Assembly (NCBI RefSeq): GCF_000346615.1
Contig: NZ_ANNU01000035.1
Span: 1 to 64,000 of the forward strand
Source of the DNA: Nafulsella turpanensis ZLM-10
GTDB taxonomy: Bacteria; Bacteroidota; Bacteroidia; Cytophagales; Cyclobacteriaceae
Reading direction: 5' to 3'
Length of the DNA: 64,000 nucleotides
Part shown: piece after piece, positions 50,178 to 58,612 of the stretch
Numbering within the stretch: position 1 is the first letter of the stretch
How the letters are laid out: the number at the start of each line of letters is the position of its first letter
Program-made: the position numbers and the translations under genes
Notes under the pieces: model-generated
Told to the model about the DNA's origin: nothing
Database searches by the model: none
Seen by the model: only the letters and a program-made list of their open reading frames with translations

Positions 50178-51116
50178 TTATTCGACAATAAAATATTTTT
50201 CGAGCCTTTCCGGGATGGTTACCATCGGCTCAAGGGCTTCGGCCGCCTCTATGGGGCGATCCGTTGCCAGAATATCCGCCCCGGCTCCTATAAAGTTACG
50301 ATACAGGTGATCTCCCCTGGCTTCGGCTTTTTTATCGAGGTTGCCAAGGGTACCCAGTATGGTGTAAATGCCCTGCTCATGCAGGTACTGATAGAGCGAA
50401 GGATCGGACAGAGAGGTACCTGTAAAGGCAATAATATTTTCGGCTGGCAAACCCGCTGCCACCGCTCGCTCGAGGTCGGCAGGCTGTTGAATGGAGAGGC
50501 TAATCAGCAGATCGGGGTTGAGCTCGTGTATTTTAAGGGCATCGCGAAGGCTATAGGCGATAATAACCGAATAGGCTTCGGCATTGGCCTCCTCCACCGC
50601 ATCGACTACCATTTCGAAGGGGACAGATTTTTTGACATCCAAAGTATATACCACTTTGCCCCTGCCCCACTCCAACACCTCCTGCAGGCTGGGTGCCCGA
50701 TAAGGGGTAATGTTCCCTTCCTGGTCCAGCAGCTTTAAGTGCTGTATTTCGGCTAAGGTATAGTCAATGACAGGTCCCTTTCCCGTTGTTGTTCTGTCGA
50801 GGGTATTATCGTGCATCATCACGAGCAGACTGTCTTTTGTAAGGGAAATATCTGTTTCGATAATGGCATAGGTATGATGAAGTACGCGGGCAAAGGTTTC
50901 TATTGCATTCTCCGGAAAAGCAGGTGCAGGTCCCCCTCTGTGGGCGCTCACCAGCGGCACATGGGCTGGATGCCAGCTGAAAAATTCTTTTAGGTCCTCC
51001 GCATCTTCCAACACGATACGGTGCAGGGGTACAGGCGCTTCCTCTCGCTGCGATTGCTGGGTGCAGGCAGAAAACAGGCACAGCAGGAGAACAGCAAGAT
51101 AATGGCGATACTTCAT
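50178..51116 (-). CDS. Glycerophosphodiester phosphodiesterase lipoprotein
   Basis: Probable exported enzyme that hydrolyses glycerophosphodiesters to glycerol 3-phosphate and an alcohol. 312 aa from the ATG at 51116. A GTG at 51128 is rejected because it lies inside the -7 promoter element. A lipoprotein signal (LLLCLFSAC, Cys18) is followed by a GDPD TIM barrel with SAHRGG, PENAIETFARV, IETDISLTKD and MMHDNTLDRTT, which carry the catalytic His pair and metal-binding acids. It is first in a two-gene unit with threonine aldolase. Confidence 0.92.
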   Translation of the reverse strand: MKYRHYLAVLLLCLFSACTQQSQREEAPVPLHRIVLEDAEDLKEFFSWHPAHVPLVSAHRGGPAPAFPENAIETFARVLHHTYAIIETDISLTKDSLLVMMHDNTLDRTTTGKGPVIDYTLAEIQHLKLLDQEGNITPYRAPSLQEVLEWGRGKVVYTLDVKKSVPFEMVVDAVEEANAEAYSVIIAYSLRDALKIHELNPDLLISLSIQQPADLERAVAAGLPAENIIAFTGTSLSDPSLYQYLHEQGIYTILGTLGNLDKKAEARGDHLYRNFIGAGADILATDRPIEAAEALEPMVTIPERLEKYFIVE

Positions 51117-51127
51117 GTGTTTTTTCA

Positions 51128-51159
51128 CAAATGTACATGAGCCTGCGCAAAAAAAGAAA
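51128..51159 (-). promoter_or_regulatory. Promoter of the phosphodiesterase-threonine aldolase unit
   Basis: On the minus strand TTTC (51156-51159), a 20-base spacer and TACATTTG (51128-51135, exact TAnnTTTG). The -33 part lies in the arm and tail of the upstream TPR-gene terminator. The leader would be very short, about 6 bases before the ATG. Confidence 0.5.
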
Positions 51160-51180
51160 CCCGCATTTAAGCGGGTTTCT
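51155..51180 (-). terminator. Terminator after the TPR-repeat gene
   Basis: Perfect 10-bp arms (AGAAACCCGC and GCGGGTTTCT) with a 6-base loop and seven T on the minus strand, 46 bases after the stop codon. Confidence 0.88.
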
Positions 51181-51226
51181 GAGATTCTGAAGCTAATCAG
51201 TTTAAAACGAACACAGGAAGATGGTT

Positions 51227-54200
51227 TTATTCGCTGCAGTACTGCTCCTGGTAAAAGCCTGCTTTGCTGTCGCCCATTTCTTTCGCCTTCTGCCAGTCGG
51301 CACAGGCCGCTTCCAAATCATTCAACTCAAACTGCACATAGCCCCTGTTACGGAAGAATTCTGCATTCGATTCATCCATTCGAATAGCCCTGTTAAAGTC
51401 ATTCATGGCCGCTTCCCAAGCTTCCTGCCCCATTTGCGCATTACCACGGCGGTAATAGGCAATGGCATCGTTAGGGTTGAGTTCAATTACTTTGCTATAG
51501 TCGGCTATGGCCCCTCCAAAATCTTTCGACAGGTCGCGAATGGTGGCGCGATTGTAATAGGCATTGGTATCGGAGGGGCTCAGCGTGATAAGACGATCCA
51601 AATCGGCCAGGGCGAGGCGCTGCTGGTTTACCGACAGGTATATCTGCGAACGCTTGCGGAATACCTCCGGCTGTTTATCGTCGACCAGGAGGGACTGCTC
51701 AAAGCTCCGCACCGCATCTTTCAGTTCATCGAGCTCCATATAAGCGTGCCCCAGCCGATAGAGGTTATTTGCCGTACGCCCTCCTTTACTAATGGCCTGC
51801 TGGTAATAATTAACTGCTTTTGTCCAGTCTTCGAGCATATACACCGCATCTGCCATCAGGCCAAGCGTTGCCACGTCGGCGCCGCCCGCATTTTCTATTT
51901 GTTCCAAATCGGCCAGCGCCTGTTCATAGGCCCCCATGGCATAATAAGCCAAGCCGCGGTTGGAGCGGGCCTGGTGGTATGCTTTGTCCATTTCAAGGGC
52001 TTTGGTATAATCTGCTATGGCCTCTTCGTACCTTTTAAGGTTATACAGCGCCTTTCCCCTGTTATTGAAAATCAGCTTATCCGTCTCACCCAAATCTATC
52101 GCGCTGGTGTAGTCCTGTATGGCTTTTTCGTATTGCTCCAGGCGGAACTGCGTATTTCCCCGGAGAGAATAGGCCGCAATATAATTCTGGTCCAGCTTCA
52201 GAGATTCAGTTAAATCGGCCAGCGCTTCCTGTAAAGCACCGGCTTCGTATAAGGCATGGCCCCGGTGGTGATAAGCCTCTGCACTCTTCGCTCCTTTGGC
52301 TATGGCCTTATCTAAGTCTTCTTTCGCTCCCTTCAAATCATTTAGGGAATAGCGGGCATTGCCACGGCTGAGATATACCTGCTGGTCGTCAAAGCCAGCC
52401 TCGATTGCTTTATTCAAATCGGGCAACGCCTCGCTGTACTGCTGCAGGAAGAAGCGTGCATTTCCCCGCCCCCACCAGGCCTGCTTATCAGTAACTCCAC
52501 TATTGATGGCCTTATCGAGCTGGGCCACTGCTTCCTGATAATTAGCGGAGAAATAATGCGAAAGCCCGAGGTACAGGAACAGATTGCCCTCTGTTTCGCC
52601 TAATGAGGCTGCTTTCTCCAAATCAGTTTTGGCTTGCTCATATTCTTTAGCAGCAAAATATAGGCCTCCCCTGTTAAGATATGCCTTTGCAAAGGCAGCA
52701 TCTTTCTGAATGGCCAGCCCGTAATCCTGTATGGCTGCCGCTGCCTGCCCCGATTGTGCTTTGGCCTTACCGCGATTATTATACAGCGCAGCTTCCTGCA
52801 CGCCAGCGCCTTCTGCCTCGTTGTAAGCAGTAACAGCTTCGGCGAATTTCTCGAGCCGGAACAGGGCATTTCCCCTCTTATAACGCATGTCAGGGGTTGG
52901 ATTGAGGGCTATTTTAAGGTCTGCTGCCGCTTTTCCCCATTCCTTTAGCTCATATAAAGCTAATCCGCGCAAACCGGCAAGTTCATTCCCGAGCTGGTTT
53001 GCATCTTCGACTACGCCTTTAAAGTTGCCTGTCTCAAAGCGGGCTTTTGCTCTTCCGCTGTATAAATCATTACTTTTCTCACCGAGGCTAAGTGCTTTCG
53101 TGAAGTTACTTTCAGCTGCTGCAAAGTTTTTCTCCGCTAAGTAAAGATGGCCACGTAATGCAAAGGCTCTTCCTTCCTGGATACCCCCTTCAATAGCCTT
53201 GTTCAGATTTTGCAGCGCTTCGGCAGGTTTATTTGTTTCGTAATAATCATAGCCCAGCATTTTATAGAGTTCAGGATTTTTATAGCCAGCCTGTGCTGCT
53301 TTTTCCATATCGGCGATAGCGGCCGTATAGTTTTGCGCGCCATAGTAAGCCTGCCCCCGGTACAGATAAGCCTCAGATAGCTGGCTGTTCTGCTGTATGG
53401 CACTGCTAAAATCAGCAATAGCCTGTGCCCCCTGGTTTTGTGCCAGGTACGCCTGCCCGCGCATCAGGTACAGGCCTGTTTCTGTGGAGCCTGCCACTTC
53501 TGCAGCATTAAAATCGCTGATGGCTTTGGCATAGGCTTTTGCCTGAAAATTTAAATGGCCACGGCTGTAAAAAGCCTTTGCCAATTTTTCTCCGCCTGCA
53601 ATGCCGATGTCCAAATCTGAGAGGGCGGCCTGTGCATTTTTAAGAGTATAATAAGAAAGTCCTCGGTAAAGGTGCAGTTTCGGCTCTTTAGCACCTGCTT
53701 CAAGGGCAAAGGTGAGTACCTCTGCCGTTTCTTTTGCATTCCCGCTATGGAATAGCGCAGTACCCAGAGCGGAATACAACTCCACTCCTTTTTGGCCTTT
53801 GCTCCGCGCTGCCTGCAGGTCGCGCACTGTCTCCTGCCATTTTTCCTGCTGATAAAAAGCCAGACCGCGTTTCATTATTACCTCCGGTATATTTTCTCCG
53901 GCACTGATGGCTTTATCGAATTCGGCTGTTGCTTTACTCCACTGCTGGCTGTTATAAGCGGCGAGGGCAGTACGAAGGTATACTTCCTTAGTCCGTTCCC
54001 CCAGCTTCTGCGCCTGTTCAAGGTCTGCAAGTACTTTGGCCCAGGCACCTCCTTTTTCATTAGCTTCCGCCCTGTGGAGATATACTTGTTTTAGTCCGGC
54101 GTCCATCGCAATGGCTTTGGAATAATCTTCTATGGCCGCCAAAGCGTTGCCTGTCATGTAGCTCGCCCGGCCTCTGTTTGAATACAACTCCTTATCCTCC

Positions 54201-55363
54201 AAGCCTGCGGCGGCGGCTTTATCGTAAGCAGACTTAGCCTCTGCATACTGCTCCTGTTTGAAATAAGCATGGCCTAACAGCAATGCAGCTCTGCCGCTTT
54301 CCGGTGCACCTGCTTTTACTTTACTTAAATCTGCAATGGCTTCGGCCAGGCGCTTAGTTTCGTAAGCAGCCAGACCGCGGAAAAAGTACAATCCCTGGTA
54401 TTGCTCATTTTCCGGAGCTTTCTTTAAGTCCTCATAAGCCTCGGCCCATTTAGCTGTCTGGGCATACAGGAGCCCACGACCCGCATATGCTTCTGCAAAA
54501 TCCTTCCGGAGAGTAATGGCCTGGCCGTATGCCTGAATAGCTTCAGGGAACTGCCGGTTCTGCACATAGGCCTGACCTAACCAGTAATGCAGGGAGGCTT
54601 CATTGAAGGAAAGTAAAGTTTTTTTGAGTGAAGAGATGGCCTCCGGCCAGTTCTGCTTTTGCAGCGCCACGATACTTTTTACATAATGTGGCTCATAAGC
54701 GGCCCCTTTAATCCAGCTTTTAAATGATTTACCTTCCGCAGGCATATTGCCTAAATGAGCGACCGGTACAATCAGCCCATGCTGTTCCAGCGGGAGGTAC
54801 ACTCCCTGTAGGTTGGACTTACTATCCAGCACAGGCGCACCGGCAGCAGCAGCTCCGGGGCCTGCAGCTAATAATATTTCTCCATATCCCAGGAGGTCTC
54901 CTTTTTCCTGCAACGCAAGCGGCTGCAGCTCGTACTGCTGAGCTGCTTTAGCCTGCAGAAGAGAGAAGGCTGCCCCTTTTGCAATAGCGCCAGCTGCAAG
55001 TTTATAGGGGGAAAAGGAAGTTGTAAGGTTATTATCAATGGAAAACCGGAACAAACCTGTCTTTGGGTCAGCCGCTTCTACCATTATAATCTGGTGAAGC
55101 GTACTGTCTTTACTGATAAGACGAGCAGTTTCAGCTCCTTTTACTATACTCAGGTGGGCTACTCCCCGCCCCTGGGCATCGATAAAAAACCCGCTCCCCT
55201 GCCTGAGCACATTTCCCTCTTTATCGAGGGCCTGCAGCAGAAAAGTGCCGCTTTCCACAATATTTTGGGCTTTAACTTGGATACCGGGTGCTACGAAGCA
55301 AAAGAGGAACAGCAGGAATAAAGGCCTGTAATATGCTTGCATGGCTATTGGTTGTGTTTTCAT
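51227..55363 (-). CDS. Secreted giant TPR-repeat protein with degenerate trypsin-like domain
   Basis: 1378 aa. A signal peptide ends near KAQ (about 33). Residues about 36-205 look like an HtrA/trypsin-type domain: GSGFFIDAQGRGVAHLSIVKGA around 56-77 and GAPVLDSKSNLQGVYL around 175-190. The catalytic His position is Ser72 and the nucleophile position is Ala174, so it should be inactive. From about 225 to 1370 follow roughly 33 TPR units of 34 residues with the usual A-x-x-x-Y/R-G-x-A-Y pattern. It probably acts as a periplasmic or surface scaffold; partners are unknown. Met8 is an alternative start. A terminator follows, and no neighbour is cotranscribed. Confidence 0.88.
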   Translation of the reverse strand: MKTQPIAMQAYYRPLFLLFLFCFVAPGIQVKAQNIVESGTFLLQALDKEGNVLRQGSGFFIDAQGRGVAHLSIVKGAETARLISKDSTLHQIIMVEAADPKTGLFRFSIDNNLTTSFSPYKLAAGAIAKGAAFSLLQAKAAQQYELQPLALQEKGDLLGYGEILLAAGPGAAAAGAPVLDSKSNLQGVYLPLEQHGLIVPVAHLGNMPAEGKSFKSWIKGAAYEPHYVKSIVALQKQNWPEAISSLKKTLLSFNEASLHYWLGQAYVQNRQFPEAIQAYGQAITLRKDFAEAYAGRGLLYAQTAKWAEAYEDLKKAPENEQYQGLYFFRGLAAYETKRLAEAIADLSKVKAGAPESGRAALLLGHAYFKQEQYAEAKSAYDKAAAAGLEDKELYSNRGRASYMTGNALAAIEDYSKAIAMDAGLKQVYLHRAEANEKGGAWAKVLADLEQAQKLGERTKEVYLRTALAAYNSQQWSKATAEFDKAISAGENIPEVIMKRGLAFYQQEKWQETVRDLQAARSKGQKGVELYSALGTALFHSGNAKETAEVLTFALEAGAKEPKLHLYRGLSYYTLKNAQAALSDLDIGIAGGEKLAKAFYSRGHLNFQAKAYAKAISDFNAAEVAGSTETGLYLMRGQAYLAQNQGAQAIADFSSAIQQNSQLSEAYLYRGQAYYGAQNYTAAIADMEKAAQAGYKNPELYKMLGYDYYETNKPAEALQNLNKAIEGGIQEGRAFALRGHLYLAEKNFAAAESNFTKALSLGEKSNDLYSGRAKARFETGNFKGVVEDANQLGNELAGLRGLALYELKEWGKAAADLKIALNPTPDMRYKRGNALFRLEKFAEAVTAYNEAEGAGVQEAALYNNRGKAKAQSGQAAAAIQDYGLAIQKDAAFAKAYLNRGGLYFAAKEYEQAKTDLEKAASLGETEGNLFLYLGLSHYFSANYQEAVAQLDKAINSGVTDKQAWWGRGNARFFLQQYSEALPDLNKAIEAGFDDQQVYLSRGNARYSLNDLKGAKEDLDKAIAKGAKSAEAYHHRGHALYEAGALQEALADLTESLKLDQNYIAAYSLRGNTQFRLEQYEKAIQDYTSAIDLGETDKLIFNNRGKALYNLKRYEEAIADYTKALEMDKAYHQARSNRGLAYYAMGAYEQALADLEQIENAGGADVATLGLMADAVYMLEDWTKAVNYYQQAISKGGRTANNLYRLGHAYMELDELKDAVRSFEQSLLVDDKQPEVFRKRSQIYLSVNQQRLALADLDRLITLSPSDTNAYYNRATIRDLSKDFGGAIADYSKVIELNPNDAIAYYRRGNAQMGQEAWEAAMNDFNRAIRMDESNAEFFRNRGYVQFELNDLEAACADWQKAKEMGDSKAGFYQEQYCSE

Positions 55364-55572
55364 CAGATTATTCAGGAAAGAAAATACAAATTATGGGCAA
55401 TGCATCAGATAACAAAAAAAGGCCTGAGGTATTTGAAGCCTTTTTCATTCCGGACCTTACACAGGTTATGATTCGTTGTCTGCGTTACCATTTAGGCTTT
55501 TGAGGAGGGCTCTTCACAGAAAAGGTTAAAGCCAGGCAAATGTATTCCTGAGGAGGGGAATTCAGGCTCAGT
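55364..55572. other. Intergenic stretch upstream of the TPR gene
   Basis: Apart from the bidirectional terminator-like hairpin at 55416-55445, no gene was found. A plus-strand frame at 55288-55503 is the complement of the TPR gene start and is rejected. The TPR-gene promoter should lie at the low end, but no full TTTG/TAnnTTTG pair was found. Confidence 0.4.
55416..55445. terminator. Terminator-like hairpin between the small membrane ORF and the TPR gene
   Basis: The arms AAAAAGGC (55416-55423) and GCCTTTTT (55438-55445) form an 8-bp stem with a 14-base loop, and seven T follow on the minus strand. On the minus strand it would end a transcript covering the 28-residue ORF at 55573-55659. Confidence 0.6.
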
Positions 55573-55659
55573 TTAGCCGATCATGAAAATAATGAAGAGA
55601 ATAAAATATACCAGTCCAACTAAAGTAGAGGGTTTTACCCGCTGTAATACATGTCTCAT
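55573..55659 (-). CDS. Candidate 28-residue single-pass membrane peptide
   Basis: An ATG-started short frame. The first ten residues (MRHVLQRVKP) are basic and the remaining 18, from Ser11 to Gly28, are almost all hydrophobic and long enough for one membrane helix, with the positive end inside. It lies alone in a 456-base gap between lpdA and the TPR gene, downstream of the lpdA terminator and upstream of a terminator-like hairpin. No family is recognised. It could be a small membrane regulator or subunit, or a chance frame. A promoter upstream is not clear. Confidence 0.4.
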   Translation of the reverse strand: MRHVLQRVKPSTLVGLVYFILFIIFMIG

Positions 55660-55778
55660 TTAACAAAAAAGTTAGGTTAACAATAGGCTCTGCGGCGAGC
55701 TGCTATCAAAAAATCTTTATTTATTTAACGGCCTTTTTCTACTGAAGGTTGCTGGCAAAAGTGAAGGGGCATAAAAAA

Positions 55779-55800
55779 AGCCTGGCTGAACGGCCAGGCT
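55779..55800 (-). terminator. Terminator after lpdA
   Basis: The arms AGCCTGGC (55779-55786) and GCCAGGCT (55793-55800) with a 6-base loop and seven T on the minus strand, 19 bases after the stop codon. Confidence 0.87.
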
Positions 55801-55819
55801 ACAGGTTGAGAACCTTTTC

Positions 55820-57217
55820 TTATAAGTGAATCACCTCGTCGTAGGCAGCCGCGGTGGCTTCCATAACGGCTTCCGACATCGTAGGGTGTGGGTGAATGGT
55901 TTTCAGGATTTCATGACCGGTGGTTTCGAGTTTGCGGGCAGCAACCACCTCGGCAATCATTTCCGTTACATTGGCACCAATCATATGGGCACCCAGCCAC
56001 TCGCCGTATTTGGCATCGTAAATTACCTTTACAAAGCCATCTTTGGCACCCGCCGCGCTGGCTTTACCACTGGCCGAGAAAGGGAATTTACCCACCTTAA
56101 TTTCATAGCCCGCTTCTTTCGCAGCTTTCTCCGTATATCCGACAGAAGCAATTTCAGGTGAACAGTAAGTACAGCCAGGAATATTTTTGTAGTCGATAGG
56201 CTCAGGATTGAGGCCGGCGATTTTCTCCACACACACAATGCCTTCGGCTGAGGCTACGTGTGCAAGGGCAGGGCCTGCCACAATATCGCCAATAGCATAT
56301 ACTCCGTCGATATTGGTTTTGTAGTAATCGTCTACCAGCACTTTTCCTTTTTCATGCTTTACGCCTACCTCTTCCAGGCCTATGCCTTCGAGGTTGGTAG
56401 TAACTCCAACGGCCGAAAGAACTATATCAGCTTCCAGCTGCTCTTCACCTTTTTTGGTCTTAACAGTTACTTTACAGCCTTTGCCGCCGGTATCTACTTT
56501 AGTTACCTCGGCAGAAGTCATAATTTTCATGCCTGCCTTTTTGTAGATTCTTTCCAGCTGCTTCGACACTTCCTCATCCTCTACCGGTACAATGTTCGGC
56601 AGGTACTCCACGATGGTTACTTCAGTACCGATGGAATTATAGAAATAAGCAAACTCGACGCCAATGGCACCGGAGCCTACTACCACCATAGATTTTGGCT
56701 GCTTATCGAGCGACATGGCCTCACGGTATCCAATAATTTTCTTGCCATCCTGCTTGAGGTTCGGCAGTTCGCGGGAACGGCCTCCGGTAGCCAGCATAAT
56801 ATGTTTTGCTTCGTAAGTAGTAGTTTTACCATCTTCGCCTTTTACCTCTACCTGGCCTTTTGACTTAAGCTTACCAAAGCCTTGAATATGGTCAATTTTA
56901 TTTTTCTTAAACAGGAACTGGATACCCTTGCTCATGCCATCGGCTACTCCGCGACTGCGCTTAATCATATCGCCAAAATTGGCTTTGGCATCACTAACTT
57001 CTATTCCGTAATCTTTGGCATGGCTGATGTATTCAAATACCTGCGCACTTTTCAGAAGGGCTTTGGTAGGGATACAACCCCAGTTCAGGCAAACGCCTCC
57101 AAGGCTTTCCTTTTCCACTACACCTACTTTCAGCCCAAGCTGAGAGGCACGGATAGCCGCCACATATCCCCCAGGGCCACTACCGATTACAATCAAATCA
57201 TATTTTTTGTCTGACAT
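55820..57217 (-). CDS. lpdA: Dihydrolipoyl dehydrogenase
   Basis: FAD flavoprotein (E3) of 2-oxoacid dehydrogenase and glycine cleavage complexes that reoxidises dihydrolipoamide with NAD+. 465 aa. The FAD-binding GSGPGGYVAA (12-21), redox disulfide Cys43/Cys48 in GGVCLNWGCIP, NAD-binding VVGSGAIGVEFA and the C-terminal active-site His-Glu in HPHPTMSE are present. It is a single gene, not next to E1/E2 genes here, with its own promoter and terminator. Confidence 0.97.
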   Translation of the reverse strand: MSDKKYDLIVIGSGPGGYVAAIRASQLGLKVGVVEKESLGGVCLNWGCIPTKALLKSAQVFEYISHAKDYGIEVSDAKANFGDMIKRSRGVADGMSKGIQFLFKKNKIDHIQGFGKLKSKGQVEVKGEDGKTTTYEAKHIMLATGGRSRELPNLKQDGKKIIGYREAMSLDKQPKSMVVVGSGAIGVEFAYFYNSIGTEVTIVEYLPNIVPVEDEEVSKQLERIYKKAGMKIMTSAEVTKVDTGGKGCKVTVKTKKGEEQLEADIVLSAVGVTTNLEGIGLEEVGVKHEKGKVLVDDYYKTNIDGVYAIGDIVAGPALAHVASAEGIVCVEKIAGLNPEPIDYKNIPGCTYCSPEIASVGYTEKAAKEAGYEIKVGKFPFSASGKASAAGAKDGFVKVIYDAKYGEWLGAHMIGANVTEMIAEVVAARKLETTGHEILKTIHPHPTMSEAVMEATAAAYDEVIHL

Positions 57218-57251
57218 ATCAGATTGATTTATGTTCGTTAAAAAATTTATG

Positions 57252-57282
57252 CAAAATTAATTTTTTTAGGCTTAGAAAAAAA
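57252..57282 (-). promoter_or_regulatory. Promoter of lpdA
   Basis: On the minus strand TAATTTTG (57252-57259, exact TAnnTTTG) lies 34 bases before the lpdA ATG. TTTT at 57279-57282 is spaced 19 bases away as an imperfect -33. Confidence 0.5.
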
Positions 57283-57504
57283 CACCGCCTAATTAAGCTA
57301 CCAGATATTCTACCATTCAGGATTTAAGTCCTTCCCTCTATGAATACCGGCACCGCACAGAAATATACCTTCTTTATAACAGTGAAAGGCTTTGGCTGTT
57401 CAATGGTTGAGGAAATGGCGGCAACAGAGCACTTACCTGCAGATACCCCTTAAATATTAAAAGCAAAGGAGCAGATAGTACAGCAACAGAGCTTCTTCCG
57501 GATT
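57283..57504. other. Divergent lpdA-fabG intergenic centre
   Basis: Between the two divergent promoters only a 37-codon plus-strand frame (57340-57453) is found. It has no recognisable features and is not annotated as a gene. No repeats or hairpins of note. Confidence 0.45.
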
Positions 57505-57537
57505 TTTGACTAAATTATTAATATTTTTCTACTTTTG
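57505..57537 (+). promoter_or_regulatory. Promoter of fabG
   Basis: TTTG (57505-57508), a 21-base spacer and TACTTTTG (57530-57537) match the Bacteroidota -33/-7 consensus exactly. The start codon lies 52 bases downstream of the -7 element. Confidence 0.62.
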
Positions 57538-57589
57538 TCCTCGAAAACAAACTGAACTGAAGGAGATCAATCATTCTAACTTATATTTT

Positions 57590-58336
57590 ATGAAATTACT
57601 GGAAGGGAAAACTGCCCTCATCACCGGCGCCTCCAAAGGCATAGGTAGGGCCATTGCACAGCGCTTTGCCGAACAGGGCGCCAATGTTGCTTTTACCTAT
57701 CTCTCAAGCGTAGAAAAAGGCCAGGCGCTGGAAAAAGAGCTTTCTGATTTAGGCATAAAGGCAAAAGGCTATCGTTCCGATGCCTCTGACTTTGCAGCAG
57801 CAGAGCAGCTCATTAACGATGTGGTGGCCGATTTCGGCTCACTCGATGTGCTGGTGAATAATGCCGGTATCACCAAAGATAACCTGCTGATGCGCATGAC
57901 TGAGCAAATGTGGGATGATGTAATTAATGTAAACCTGAAGAGCTGCTTTAATACGGTAAAAGCCGCCACCCGCACGTTTATGAAGCAGAAGAGTGGCTCC
58001 ATCATCAACCTTACCTCAGTAGTAGGGCTCAAAGGAAATGCAGGACAGGCCAACTATGCCGCTTCCAAAGCAGGCATCATTGGTTTTACAAAGTCTGTTG
58101 CACTGGAGCTGGGCTCCCGCAATATCCGGAGTAATGCCATAGCCCCCGGTTTTATAGAAACAGAAATGACGGATGTACTGGATGAAAAAACCGTACAAAG
58201 CTGGCGCGATGCTATTCCACTCAAAAGGGGTGGCAAGCCTGAAGATGTGGCCGATTGCGCTGTTTACCTGGCTTCCGATATGTCGGTTTACATGACCGGA
58301 CAGGTACTGCAGGTCGATGGCGGAATGCTTACTTAA
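57590..58336 (+). CDS. fabG: 3-oxoacyl-[acyl-carrier-protein] reductase
   Basis: NADPH-dependent reductase of fatty acid elongation, SDR family, 248 aa. The cofactor motif TGASKGIG, NNAG in LVNNAGITKDNLLMRM, catalytic Ser (TSVVGLKGN), and Tyr-x3-Lys in NYAASKAGIIGF are visible. The C-terminus TGQVLQVDGGML is typical. The ATG at 57590 is chosen. A longer frame from TTG at 57506 would start inside the promoter. Other SDR roles cannot be fully excluded, but similarity to FabG is strong throughout. Confidence 0.93.
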   Translation: MKLLEGKTALITGASKGIGRAIAQRFAEQGANVAFTYLSSVEKGQALEKELSDLGIKAKGYRSDASDFAAAEQLINDVVADFGSLDVLVNNAGITKDNLLMRMTEQMWDDVINVNLKSCFNTVKAATRTFMKQKSGSIINLTSVVGLKGNAGQANYAASKAGIIGFTKSVALELGSRNIRSNAIAPGFIETEMTDVLDEKTVQSWRDAIPLKRGGKPEDVADCAVYLASDMSVYMTGQVLQVDGGMLT

Positions 58337-58391
58337 TGCACCAGGAGGCAATGAAAGCAGTTAGCGCCTAGTACCCTCTACTATTTAACCT

Positions 58392-58449
58392 GCCACCCCG
58401 TACAACTTTCTCTGCTTTGGGAGAGTTAAACAGGGTGGCTTCTTTTTTT
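58392..58449 (+). terminator. Terminator after fabG
   Basis: The outer arms GCCACCC (58392-58398) and GGGTGGC (58433-58439) enclose a second pairing of AACT/AGTT and CTC/GAG, followed by TTCTTTTTTT. It starts 56 bases after the fabG stop. Confidence 0.8.
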
Positions 58450-58612
58450 GCTTTTCCAAAGCCGGAGCAGCTCATACCATGTTGATTCATTTACTCGTTT
58501 AGTTTCTGTATTGATACTGAAGGAGAATTTTACCAAAATAAAACCCGAAGTTCACTAAATTAGCAGACCTGCCTGCCGGCAGTTAACGAAATAGCACCTC
58601 AGCACATTAAGC

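Noticed and set aside
51117-51128. GTG start for the phosphodiesterase
   Set aside because: The GTG lies inside the -7 promoter element, and the ATG at 51116 gives a normal lipoprotein signal.
57340-57453. 37-codon plus-strand frame between lpdA and fabG
   Set aside because: There is no promoter close by and no recognisable motif or membrane helix; the length is expected by chance.
57506-57589. Longer fabG frame from TTG
   Set aside because: It begins inside the fabG promoter, and the added residues are outside the SDR fold.
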